Source: Actinobacteria bacterium IMCC25003 (GTDB taxonomy: Bacteria > Actinomycetota > Actinomycetes > Nanopelagicales > Nanopelagicaceae). Taken from it: a DNA stretch of 64,000 bases. The stretch is taken from the NCBI GenBank assembly GCA_002284855.1, contig CP015603.1, positions 434,001-498,000 on the forward strand, in the 5' to 3' direction. A program made the translations under genes and the position numbers. Shown one piece after another: positions 48,315 through 58,240 of this stretch (its first letter is position 1; the number at the start of each line of letters is the position of its first letter). Under the pieces are notes generated by a model. That model was given only the letters and a program-made list of their open reading frames with translations. It was not told where the DNA came from and searched no databases.

Positions 48315-49948
48315 TGAAAATCTCATCAAAATCACGCTTCCTTACAACTCTTGCATCAGCTGCGCTGGTCGCAACTGCTGTAGTAGCTATCCCTTCAACT
48401 GCACAAGCAGCTGATCCACAGTGCGCAACTGTTAAGTATGTAACCCAGTGCGCAGGTGCAGGTGCCGACGGCGCCCCTTACCTCATGATCGCAGCAGCGA
48501 ACTTCAACGGAACAGTATTTGTCTGGTCCCACGGAATTCGCCCAGCTATCAATATCCCAGCAACTCTTGCTCCAGTTGGTCCTTACACAATCACCAACGC
48601 TGCAGAGCCAGGACCCGGAGCATCTGAAGGTGACATGACAGTCATCAACGCACTCGTTGCAGCTGGTTACGGTGTTGCTGGTTCAGGTTATTCACGTCAG
48701 AGCCTGAACGTCACGGAGGCGCTCAATGCGAACATCGAACTTATCGGAGCTTTCAAGAAGAAGTTCCCAACAACCAAGAAGGTCATCGCTTGGGGTAAGT
48801 CACTTGGTGCAATGCACAGTCAGAAGCTTGCAGAAACACATCCAGAACTCGTTGATGGAACCGTTCTTGCATGCCCAGCTGCTAACCCAAGCAACGCAAT
48901 GATTAGCTACTTCGGCGATGCTCTCTATGGATTTAAGGCTTACTTCGATCCAAGCATCAAGGTTGGTGGCTATTCAACAGATCCTGTTGTCCGCCAAACA
49001 GAACAGCTTGCCAATATCGGCAAGGTGCTCACTGTCATCGGCAAGCTATCTGCTGGACTTTCATCTGGCGCATGGCCTGATACATCAAGCCCGGCAGGCA
49101 AGGCGCTTGAAAAAGCTGGAATCCCATCACGTTCTGCACTCCTTGCAGTTGGATTGATGGCGGGAATTCCTACACGAAGCAAGCACGTTGATGGAACTTC
49201 AGGACCAGCTGGTGCTGCAGAGACATATCCATTGGCAGTTGCTCCAGCAGTCGCAATCCTTGAAAACATGGGAACTGTCGGCGTTGCCGGAACTCTCTTG
49301 ATGGCAGATGGCGAATTGCTTACAGGTGGAAAGGTCTTCGATAACTCAAAGACTGATTACGCTGCACGTATCTCAGCAGATCGTGACATCTTCTCCTTCG
49401 CACTCAGTGGCAACACTGCAGTCGACGGAATTCTCGCAGCTCTTGCTGCAACACCACGTGAGACTGCAGATGCTGCAGCTCTTGCAAAGGTTCCTAGCAT
49501 CATCGGACTCAAGGGCGAAATCACAAAGCCAACAGTGATGATCGCTGCAGAATCAGATGAATACACACCTGCATCGATTGCACAGTGGTTTATTGATGGC
49601 TACGGCGATCAATTCGCAGCAGCAAAGGATGCTGCAATTGCAGCCGCAAAGAGCTCACGTAACTACCAGGCACCAGTGAATAAGTTGGTCATGCTTTGGG
49701 CAAAGACTGCTCCTAAGTACTCCAAATTCACTGCAGCTGGTTCACCTGATCTCAATGGTCCTGTCGGTGCTGGTACAGGCCACTGCTACTACACATCCGA
49801 TCAGTGGCTTGCTGCTGCAAAGATGGTTGCTGGTGCAGTCAACACAGGTAAGTTCCCTAACCAGGGTCCAATCGTTACCGCTGCAAAGAAGGTCGGCTTG
49901 TCTTACGACAAGAAGTTCCGCGTTCCGACATTCAAATCACTCGCGTAA
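48314..49948 (+). CDS. Secreted alpha/beta-hydrolase
   Basis: A 544-aa exported protein: signal peptide about residues 1-32 (SSKSR, hydrophobic core, AQA) and no lipobox. The nucleophile elbow is GKSLG with Ser163; HGI at 73-75 fits an oxyanion position; likely acid and His are Asp415 (AAESDEYTP) and His490 (GHCYY). Cys37, Cys46, Cys187 and Cys491 may form disulfides. It resembles esterase or peptidase families by fold only, and the substrate is unknown. Its ATG overlaps the livK stop, so it is made with the transporter and may release the imported compound. Confidence 0.85.
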   Translation: MKISSKSRFLTTLASAALVATAVVAIPSTAQAADPQCATVKYVTQCAGAGADGAPYLMIAAANFNGTVFVWSHGIRPAINIPATLAPVGPYTITNAAEPGPGASEGDMTVINALVAAGYGVAGSGYSRQSLNVTEALNANIELIGAFKKKFPTTKKVIAWGKSLGAMHSQKLAETHPELVDGTVLACPAANPSNAMISYFGDALYGFKAYFDPSIKVGGYSTDPVVRQTEQLANIGKVLTVIGKLSAGLSSGAWPDTSSPAGKALEKAGIPSRSALLAVGLMAGIPTRSKHVDGTSGPAGAAETYPLAVAPAVAILENMGTVGVAGTLLMADGELLTGGKVFDNSKTDYAARISADRDIFSFALSGNTAVDGILAALAATPRETADAAALAKVPSIIGLKGEITKPTVMIAAESDEYTPASIAQWFIDGYGDQFAAAKDAAIAAAKSSRNYQAPVNKLVMLWAKTAPKYSKFTAAGSPDLNGPVGAGTGHCYYTSDQWLAAAKMVAGAVNTGKFPNQGPIVTAAKKVGLSYDKKFRVPTFKSLA

Positions 49949-49964
49949 CACATAAGTAAGTAAG

Positions 49965-50003
49965 GAAGGGCCTCAGGTATTCCTGGGGCCCTTCTTCTTT
50001 TTC
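49965..50003 (+). terminator. Terminator after the liv-hydrolase unit
   Basis: The stem GAAGGGCC/GGCCCTTC (49965-49972 with 49987-49994) is extended inward by CAGG/CCTG and followed by TTCTTTTTC. It ends the acpS-alr-liv-hydrolase unit before tsaE. Confidence 0.9.
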
Positions 50004-50009
50004 TTCAAC

Positions 50010-50015
50010 TATCCT
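50010..50015 (+). promoter_or_regulatory. Candidate -10 box for leaderless tsaE
   Basis: TATCCT lies 6 nt before the GTG start of tsaE, immediately after the upstream terminator, with no Shine-Dalgarno sequence between. This fits a leaderless start for the tsaE-tsaB-rimI-tsaD unit. Confidence 0.45.
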
Positions 50016-50021
50016 TCACGA

Positions 50022-50459
50022 GTGAAGATTGCTACAGCAGCCGATATGCATGCACTCGGTATGCGCATTGGTGCGCAGTGTGTAGCTGGCGATCTCATCC
50101 TTCTCAATGGTCCACTGGGCGCAGGCAAAACAGTTCTAGTTCAGGGAATTGGTGAGGCGCTGGGAATCACTGATGTCACATCTCCTACCTTTGTCATCTC
50201 TCGCATTCATAAAGCCCCATTGCCTCTGATTCACGTGGATGCTTACCGATTGCTCGAGGGTGGAAATGCTGCACTCTACTTAGATGACCTTGATTTAGAT
50301 TCACCGCGAGAAGGTGCTGTCACTGTTATCGAGTGGGGTGGGCAAGAGTCTGCGCGATTGAGCGAAGAGCGCCTTGAAATACTTATCGACCGGACAGATG
50401 AAGTCCGTGAAGTCACACTGACTCCAGTGGGTGCTCGTTGGCAGGGGTTTAACGCATGA
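50022..50459 (+). CDS. tsaE: tRNA threonylcarbamoyladenosine biosynthesis ATPase TsaE
   Basis: TsaE is the ATPase of the complex that makes t6A37 on ANN-decoding tRNAs. The 145-aa protein has Walker A GPLGAGKT (30-37), the SPTFVI switch segment and VIEWGG near the C-terminus. It starts with GTG 50022. The 4-nt overlap with tsaB fits their joint function. Confidence 0.95.
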   Translation: MKIATAADMHALGMRIGAQCVAGDLILLNGPLGAGKTVLVQGIGEALGITDVTSPTFVISRIHKAPLPLIHVDAYRLLEGGNAALYLDDLDLDSPREGAVTVIEWGGQESARLSEERLEILIDRTDEVREVTLTPVGARWQGFNA

Positions 50460-50989
50460 CACTCACCCTGGCTATTGATACATCTACTTCGCGCACCATC
50501 GTTGGAATTATCGATGGCGACGAAGTTATCTTCGAAAAGTTCCATGAAGGTGCAACTGATCACGGTCGTGCGCTCTCTCAACTCGTTGCAGAGGCGCTGA
50601 AAGTTTCTCGTCCTCCCAAGCAGGTAGTTGTGGGAATGGGGCCCGGTCCATTTACTGGACTTCGCGTTGGTATTTCATTTGCGCACACATTCGGGCTGGC
50701 TCGCAATATTCCAGTCATTGGCGTCTGTTCGCTCGATGCGATTGCGATTGATGCGAATGAATACACCGTTGCCATTGATGCGCGCCGTAAAGAGATTTAC
50801 TGGGCGCGCTATAAGGATGGAGTTCGCATTGAAGGGCCATCGGTCAATAAGCCTGCAGAGGTTGATGGATTCATCCTCGACCAATATCCAGATATGAAGA
50901 AGTTGGTTTCCTTAAGCACTTCACAGAATGTGACTGAGCCGATGTACCTGCGCCGTCCTGATGCAGTGCCAACGGCGGAGCGCACATGA
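50456..50989 (+). CDS. tsaB: tRNA t6A biosynthesis protein TsaB (short form)
   Basis: TsaB is the inactive ASKHA-fold partner that scaffolds TsaD and TsaE. Conserved motifs are LAIDTSTSRTIVGI and GMGPGPFTGLRVGISFA. At 177 aa it is clearly shorter than the usual 210-230 residues; the N-terminal lobe used for the TsaD contact is complete and the reduction is in the C-terminal lobe. It overlaps both tsaE and rimI by 4 nt. Confidence 0.93.
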   Translation: MTLTLAIDTSTSRTIVGIIDGDEVIFEKFHEGATDHGRALSQLVAEALKVSRPPKQVVVGMGPGPFTGLRVGISFAHTFGLARNIPVIGVCSLDAIAIDANEYTVAIDARRKEIYWARYKDGVRIEGPSVNKPAEVDGFILDQYPDMKKLVSLSTSQNVTEPMYLRRPDAVPTAERT

Positions 50990-51438
50990 TTTCCTATCGC
51001 CAACCGATTGCTTTAGATATTCCTGTTCTCGTCTCTTACGAGAAACTTCTCTTTCCTTATTCGCCCTGGAACTCTGCACAATTTAAAGAAGAGTTTGCTG
51101 GCATCCCATCAACACGCTTTATGTCAGTGGCTGAATCAGAGAACACCATCATTGGTTATTGCGGAGTATTTCTGCCGGCTCCGGGTGTTGAAGCTGATGT
51201 CCTTACCGTTGCAGTACTGCCCGAATATCGCAGACAAGGGATTGCTAAGGAATTTATTCGCCAGATTGAAGACTGGTCGAAAGAGCGCGGGGCAAGCGCC
51301 ATGATGCTTGAAGTCGAGCACACCAATGAATCTGCAATCGAGCTCTATAAATCGCTGGGCTATATGAAGATCTCGGTACGCATGGATTACTACGGTCCAG
51401 GTAAAGATGCCTTCGTGATGCGAAAGGACTTTGCCTAA
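50986..51438 (+). CDS. rimI: Ribosomal-protein-alanine N-acetyltransferase RimI-like
   Basis: A GNAT-fold acetyltransferase of 150 aa. The acetyl-CoA-binding segment [15 protein letters not shown] and the C-terminal [16 protein letters not shown] pattern are typical of RimI, which acetylates the N-terminus of S18 in E. coli. The gene sits between tsaB and tsaD, the usual actinobacterial position. Specificity for S18 is inferred from context. Confidence 0.9.
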   Translation: MISYRQPIALDIPVLVSYEKLLFPYSPWNSAQFKEEFAGIPSTRFMSVAESENTIIGYCGVFLPAPGVEADVLTVAVLPEYRRQGIAKEFIRQIEDWSKERGASAMMLEVEHTNESAIELYKSLGYMKISVRMDYYGPGKDAFVMRKDFA

Positions 51439-52466
51439 TGCAGCCCATAGTCCTTGGAATTGAAACTTCATGCGATGAGACCGCAATCGGCATCGTCCGT
51501 GGCCGCACATTGCTTGCCAATGTCATTGCTTCAAGCGTTGATGAACATGCCCGGTTCGGGGGAGTAGTTCCTGAAATTGCATCGCGTGCACATTTAGAGG
51601 CGATGTTGCCAAGCATTGAACGAGCGCTGAAGGATTCGCAGATTTCGCTTTCGGATATCGATGCCGTTGCAGTCACCGCAGGTCCTGGATTAGTAGGTGC
51701 ACTCCTTGTCGGTGTTGCATCAGCAAGCGGATTAGCTCAAGGTCTTGGTCGCCCTCTTTACGGCGTAAACCATTTAGCTGCACACGTTTCAGTGGATTAC
51801 TTAACCCATGATCAACCGACAGATCCAACAATTGCGCTGTTGGTCAGCGGTGGACACTCATCGCTTCTTCAAGTTGATGACATCACAGGTTCGATTACAA
51901 AACTTGGCGCAACGATGGATGATGCAGCCGGCGAAGCATTCGACAAGATTGCGCGCATTCTCAATTTAGGTTTTCCCGGTGGACCTGCGATTGATCGCGA
52001 AGCGGTAAGCGGTTCTGCGAGCGCCATCGATTTCCCACGAGGACTGACTACAACGAACGACTGGGCAACTCGTCCTTACGATTTCTCATTCTCAGGTCTT
52101 AAGACAGCAGTTGCTCGTTACCTTGAAAGCACTCCATCCTTCGTTCGCGCCGATGTTGCTGCCTCATTCCAAGAAGCGGTCGTTGATGTACTTCTTCTTA
52201 AAGCGCTCGCGGCCTGTAAATCTTCAGGAATTGAATCACTTGTGATCGCAGGGGGAGTTGCTGCTAATTCGCGCCTTCGCGCCGTGGCAACAGAAAGATG
52301 CGAGAAGGCTGGCATCCAGCTTCGGATCCCAAGTCCAGCCCTGTGCACCGATAACGGGGCGATGGTCGCCTCCCTAGGCAGCCTCATGGTCAGCGCCGGC
52401 AGACCTGCCACCCAAGGCGCCTTCGATGCCGATTCGAGCCTGAAGGTCGAGCAAGTCAGCCTCTAG
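51438..52466 (+). CDS. tsaD: tRNA N6-adenosine threonylcarbamoyltransferase TsaD
   Basis: TsaD transfers the threonylcarbamoyl group to A37 of tRNA. The 342-aa protein has the metal ligands His112 and His116 in NHLAAH, the ATP motifs [11 protein letters not shown] and [11 protein letters not shown], and [10 protein letters not shown] near the C-terminus. It ends the tsaE-tsaB-rimI-tsaD unit; its ATG overlaps the rimI stop. Confidence 0.97.
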   Translation: MQPIVLGIETSCDETAIGIVRGRTLLANVIASSVDEHARFGGVVPEIASRAHLEAMLPSIERALKDSQISLSDIDAVAVTAGPGLVGALLVGVASASGLAQGLGRPLYGVNHLAAHVSVDYLTHDQPTDPTIALLVSGGHSSLLQVDDITGSITKLGATMDDAAGEAFDKIARILNLGFPGGPAIDREAVSGSASAIDFPRGLTTTNDWATRPYDFSFSGLKTAVARYLESTPSFVRADVAASFQEAVVDVLLLKALAACKSSGIESLVIAGGVAANSRLRAVATERCEKAGIQLRIPSPALCTDNGAMVASLGSLMVSAGRPATQGAFDADSSLKVEQVSL

Positions 52467-52485
52467 CCCTTGGCTTTAACTCAAT

Positions 52486-52514
52486 TTGCCCCTGGGAATA
52501 AGCGCCCATAGGCT
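52486..52514 (+). promoter_or_regulatory. Candidate groES-groEL promoter
   Basis: TTGCCC (52486-52491), a 17-nt spacer and TAGGCT (52509-52514). The predicted start falls at about 52521, the first bases of the CIRCE-like operator. The leader would be about 90 nt. Confidence 0.5.
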
Positions 52515-52519
52515 TGGCG

Positions 52520-52546
52520 TTAGCACTCTAGGGTCGACACTGCTAA
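52520..52546 (+). promoter_or_regulatory. CIRCE operator (HrcA site) upstream of groES
   Basis: TTAGCACTC (52520-52528), 9 nt, CACTGCTAA (52538-52546). The CIRCE consensus is TTAGCACTC-N9-GAGTGCTAA; the left arm is perfect and the right arm matches 7 of 9. HrcA repression of groES-groEL is therefore expected. The hrcA gene is not in the window. Confidence 0.85.
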
Positions 52547-52613
52547 GGCAGGTGAGCCCCGAACACAGTGGATATATATCGAAGTTAAACCTCGAATAAG
52601 AAGGAGTACAACC

Positions 52614-52907
52614 ATGGCAGTAGCCATTAAGCCGCTCGAAGATCGCATCGTTGTAAAGGCTCTCGAAGCTGAGACAACAACTGCATCAGGTCTCGTTATC
52701 CCAGATACCGCGAAGGAAAAGCCACAGGAAGGCACAGTTGTTGCAGTAGGCCCAGGCCGCTTCGATGATGGCGCTCGCGTACCGATGGATGTAAAGGTCG
52801 GCGATGTCGTTCTCTACAGCAAGTACGGCGGAACAGAAGTTAAGTACAACAACGAGGAGTACCTCGTTCTATCTGCTCGCGACATTCTCGCGATCATCGA
52901 GAAGTAA
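52614..52907 (+). CDS. groES: Co-chaperonin GroES
   Basis: GroES caps the GroEL cavity. The 97-aa protein has [22 protein letters not shown] with the mobile loop and ends ILAIIEK. The ribosome-binding site AGAAGGAG is strong. groEL follows after 3 nt. The pair is under the CIRCE-type operator upstream. Confidence 0.98.
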   Translation: MAVAIKPLEDRIVVKALEAETTTASGLVIPDTAKEKPQEGTVVAVGPGRFDDGARVPMDVKVGDVVLYSKYGGTEVKYNNEEYLVLSARDILAIIEK

Positions 52908-54545
<1,638 letters not shown>

Positions 54546-54565
54546 TTAGTAATAATTAGAAAAGA

Positions 54566-54602
54566 AAAATCCCCCGTCTCTCTGGTGAGAGCGGGGGATT
54601 TT
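54566..54602. terminator. Bidirectional terminator between groEL and whiB
   Basis: The stem AAAATCCCCCG/CGGGGGATTTT (54566-54576 with 54592-54602) continues as CTCTC/GAGAG around a TGGT loop, with one bulged T. A-rich and T-rich flanks on both sides let it act for groEL (+) and whiB (-), which converge here. Confidence 0.9.
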
Positions 54603-54624
54603 CTATTTCCCTTAGGAGGAAAAA

Positions 54625-54927
54625 TTAGGATGCGTGTGAAATAACTGGAATGCCGCGGCGTTCCAAGATCACTGCGCGATCATCTTCGGAGAGGCCTCCC
54701 CAAATTCCGTAAGGCTCTTGCACTGCAAGTGCGTGTGCGCGGCAAGCTTGAATGACTGGGCATGAAGCGCAGACAGCCTTCGCTGCATTCTCGCGATTAC
54801 GACGACGTGGTCCACGTTCGCCATCAGGGTGGAAGAACATCTCTGAGTCCATCGAACGGCATGATCCTTCGTACTGCCATTCCCATTGCTCAGCAATTGG
54901 TTGCGGTAGACGTGATAGTTCAGCCAT
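54625..54927 (-). CDS. whiB3: WhiB-family iron-sulfur transcription factor (WhiB3-like)
   Basis: WhiB proteins bind a 4Fe-4S cluster and the sigma factor region 4. The 100-aa protein has the four cluster Cys (C23, C53, C56, C62), the conserved FFHPDGERG segment and the GIWGG turn (74-78) followed by a basic patch. The pattern FFHPDGERG and neighbourhood with groEL and guaB resemble WhiB3 of mycobacteria. AAAGGAGAAC precedes the ATG on the minus strand. It is divergent from the cobalamin-domain regulator. Confidence 0.92.
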   Translation of the reverse strand: MAELSRLPQPIAEQWEWQYEGSCRSMDSEMFFHPDGERGPRRRNRENAAKAVCASCPVIQACRAHALAVQEPYGIWGGLSEDDRAVILERRGIPVISHAS

Positions 54928-54955
54928 GTGGTTCTCCTTTGTGCGTGTTATGGAT

Positions 54956-54984
54956 AAGGTACAACCGATTCATAAGTTGTTCAA
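54956..54984 (-). promoter_or_regulatory. Candidate whiB promoter
   Basis: On the minus strand: TTGAAC (54984-54979), a 17-nt spacer and TACCTT (54961-54956), about 29 nt before the whiB start. The -35 box lies inside the first TTGTTCAA repeat of the divergent region, so a repressor bound there would block it. Confidence 0.45.
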
Positions 54985-55011
54985 GTACGTATCGCGCCAC
55001 GCCTTGTTCAA
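54977..55011. repeat. TTGTTCAA repeats in the divergent whiB control region
   Basis: TTGTTCAA occurs at 54977-54984 and again at 55004-55011, with a related TTTTTCAAGT at 55027-55036. ACAAC and GTTGT (54961-54965 and 54976-54980) also form an inverted pair next to the first copy. Such repeated short sites fit a MerR-family operator array. Confidence 0.45.
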
Positions 55012-55032
55012 TGGGCGAAATGTCCGTTTTTC

Positions 55033-55053
55033 AAGTGGTGAGTTACCCCACTT
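55033..55053. promoter_or_regulatory. Inverted repeat upstream of the MerR-type regulator
   Basis: AAGTGG (55033-55038) and CCACTT (55048-55053) are separated by 9 nt and lie 17 nt before the regulator's ATG, where an autoregulatory operator would be expected. No clear promoter hexamers are visible for this gene. Confidence 0.4.
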
Positions 55054-55070
55054 CACGCCACGATAGCGCC

Positions 55071-55967
55071 ATGGCACAGAGCGCACAGGCACCTCAAGAG
55101 AAGCTCACAGTCGCCGCCGTAGCCCGCCGTATCGGCGTAGCACCTGCCACTCTGCGCACTTGGGATCGCCGTTATGGTCTCGGTCCTTCGGAGCATCAAG
55201 AGGGCGAACACCGTCGCTACTGCCCCAACGATTTAGCGAAGCTCACCATGATGCGCCGCCTCATTGTCGCCGGCGTTTCGCCAGCAGAGGCTGCTGCAGA
55301 GGCAAAGGCGTGCAAGACAACGGTGCCACTTACCAAGATAGTGAAAGAGTTTGAAGTTCGCGAGGATGTAGTTGATGCGCTCTATAAAGCGCTACAAGGA
55401 TTTGATCGTGATTTTGTTGAAACCACACTTGCCCATGAAATAGAGACATATGGCATCGAGAGCGCATGGGCTGATGTCATTGTTCCAACTCTCTTTTTGA
55501 TTGGCGAAGAGTGGGAGAACAATCAAAAAGGAATTGAAGTCGAACACCTCTTCTCTGAAATTCTCACACGCACCATGCATCAACGCGTTGTTGAATTGAA
55601 GAAGCCGATCAATCCCCGCCCTGTACTGATTGCAGCAGTTGGCGAAGAGCTCCACTCCATTCCGCTCTATGCATTGGCTGCAGCACTCTGCGAACGCAAT
55701 ATCCAGACCTATGTCCTGGGCGCTCGCACCCCGGTCGAAGCACTTTCTGCGATGGTGACACGATGTGCACCTCCTGCAATCTTCTTGTGGGCCCAGCTTC
55801 CAAAGAATGCAGAGCAGAAGTACTGGAATGAGTTGCCCGCAATTCGCCCAGCTCCTCGCATTGTGGTCGGGGGAGCCGGATGGGATTCCATCGAATGTGG
55901 CGATGTCGTCAGGGCCGAGGGTCTTGAGCACGCATGTGAGGAAATTGCGCAGGCTTTAGGCGCGTAA
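55071..55967 (+). CDS. MerR-type regulator with cobalamin-binding domain (CarH/LitR-like)
   Basis: The 298-aa protein has an N-terminal MerR helix-turn-helix (about 11-75: LTVAAVARRIGVAPATLRTWDRR) and a C-terminal B12-binding fold. It carries W148-x9-E158-H159, the motif that contacts adenosylcobalamin in CarH, and His195 in GEELHSIPL at the spacing of the CarH lower axial ligand, plus a VVGGAGW glycine turn. This predicts a light-sensitive B12 repressor. ATG 55071 is chosen since upstream in-frame starts run into whiB antisense. It is divergent from whiB; guaB follows. Confidence 0.85.
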   Translation: MAQSAQAPQEKLTVAAVARRIGVAPATLRTWDRRYGLGPSEHQEGEHRRYCPNDLAKLTMMRRLIVAGVSPAEAAAEAKACKTTVPLTKIVKEFEVREDVVDALYKALQGFDRDFVETTLAHEIETYGIESAWADVIVPTLFLIGEEWENNQKGIEVEHLFSEILTRTMHQRVVELKKPINPRPVLIAAVGEELHSIPLYALAAALCERNIQTYVLGARTPVEALSAMVTRCAPPAIFLWAQLPKNAEQKYWNELPAIRPAPRIVVGGAGWDSIECGDVVRAEGLEHACEEIAQALGA

Positions 55968-55979
55968 TTGAGCAGGTAG

Positions 55980-57125
<1,146 letters not shown>

Positions 57126-57127
57126 CC

Positions 57128-58240
57128 ATGGATTACGAAATCGCTCCCGGAAAACGTGCCCGCCAGGCCTATTCATTTGACGATATCGCTATCGTCCCAA
57201 GCCGCCGTACTCGCACTCCTGAAGATGTCAGCACCTCATGGCAGATCGATGCCTACAAGTTTGATCTCCCTCTCATTGCAGCGCCTATGGATTCAGTTGT
57301 CTCACCCGAAACAGCGATAGCTATCGGAAAGTTGGGTGGCCTCGGCGTTCTTAACCTTGAAGGCCTCTGGACTCGCTATGACGATCCTCGAATTCCACTG
57401 GGCGAAATCGCATCGATGCCAGATAAGCATGCAACCCGTCGTATGCAAGAAATTTATGCAGCGCCTATCCGTCCAGAATTGATCAAAGAACGTATCAAAC
57501 AGATTCGCGATTCCGGCGTCACGGTTGCAGCTTCACTTTCACCGCAGCGCACAGCCGAACTTCATAAAGCTGTTATCGATGCCGGTGTAGATATCTTCGT
57601 GATTCGCGGAACAACAGTTTCAGCAGAACACGTTGCAGCAGAGAATGAAGCTCTCAACTTGAAGAAATTTATCTACGAACTTGATGTCCCTGTCATCGTT
57701 GGTGGAGTAGCAACAACTACTGGCGCACTTCACCTCATGCGCGCCGGGGCCGCAGGTGTTCTCGTCGGTTTCGGTGGGGGAGCAGCGCACACAACACAGA
57801 CAGTTCTTGGAATTCAGGTACCGATGGCAACAGCAGTTGCAGATGTTGCAGCAGCACGCCGCGAATACCTTGATGAATCAGGTGGACGTTATGTTCACGT
57901 CATCGCCGATGGATCTGTTGGAAAGTCTGGCGATATCGCTAAAGCAATTGCATGTGGAGCCGATGCAGTCATGATGGGTTCAGCGCTTGCAAAGGCAGTT
58001 GAGTCACCCGGTCTTGGATGGCACTGGGGTTCAGAGGCTTATCACCAAGATGTTCCACGCGGTCAGCGCGTTAATGTCGGAACAGTCGGCACTCTTGAAG
58101 AAGTTCTCAACGGCCCATCACATACATCTGATGGCTCTATGAACCTCTTTGGCGCACTACGTCGCGCAATGGCTACCTGCGGATACTCTGATGTGAAGTC
58201 ATTCCAGCGCGTAGAAATCATTATGCAGCATGGCCGCTAA
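57128..58240 (+). CDS. guaB3: GuaB3-family IMP dehydrogenase-related protein
   Basis: A 370-aa TIM-barrel relative of IMPDH found beside guaB in actinobacteria. It keeps the phosphate-binding [20 protein letters not shown] region but has His221 (GGGAAHTTQ) where IMPDH has its catalytic Cys, so a normal IMPDH reaction is unlikely. The function of the actinobacterial branch is, to my knowledge, unsettled. It starts 2 nt after guaB and overlaps guaA by 11 nt, indicating tight co-expression with GMP synthesis. Confidence 0.92.
   Translation: MDYEIAPGKRARQAYSFDDIAIVPSRRTRTPEDVSTSWQIDAYKFDLPLIAAPMDSVVSPETAIAIGKLGGLGVLNLEGLWTRYDDPRIPLGEIASMPDKHATRRMQEIYAAPIRPELIKERIKQIRDSGVTVAASLSPQRTAELHKAVIDAGVDIFVIRGTTVSAEHVAAENEALNLKKFIYELDVPVIVGGVATTTGALHLMRAGAAGVLVGFGGGAAHTTQTVLGIQVPMATAVADVAAARREYLDESGGRYVHVIADGSVGKSGDIAKAIACGADAVMMGSALAKAVESPGLGWHWGSEAYHQDVPRGQRVNVGTVGTLEEVLNGPSHTSDGSMNLFGALRRAMATCGYSDVKSFQRVEIIMQHGR

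Noticed and set aside
54762-55070. 103-residue N-terminal extension of the MerR-type regulator
   Set aside because: It is antisense to whiB and precedes the normal MerR helix-turn-helix start.
55392-55931. 179-aa minus-strand frame opposite the MerR-type regulator
   Set aside because: Shadow of the coding strand with no domain or start signal.
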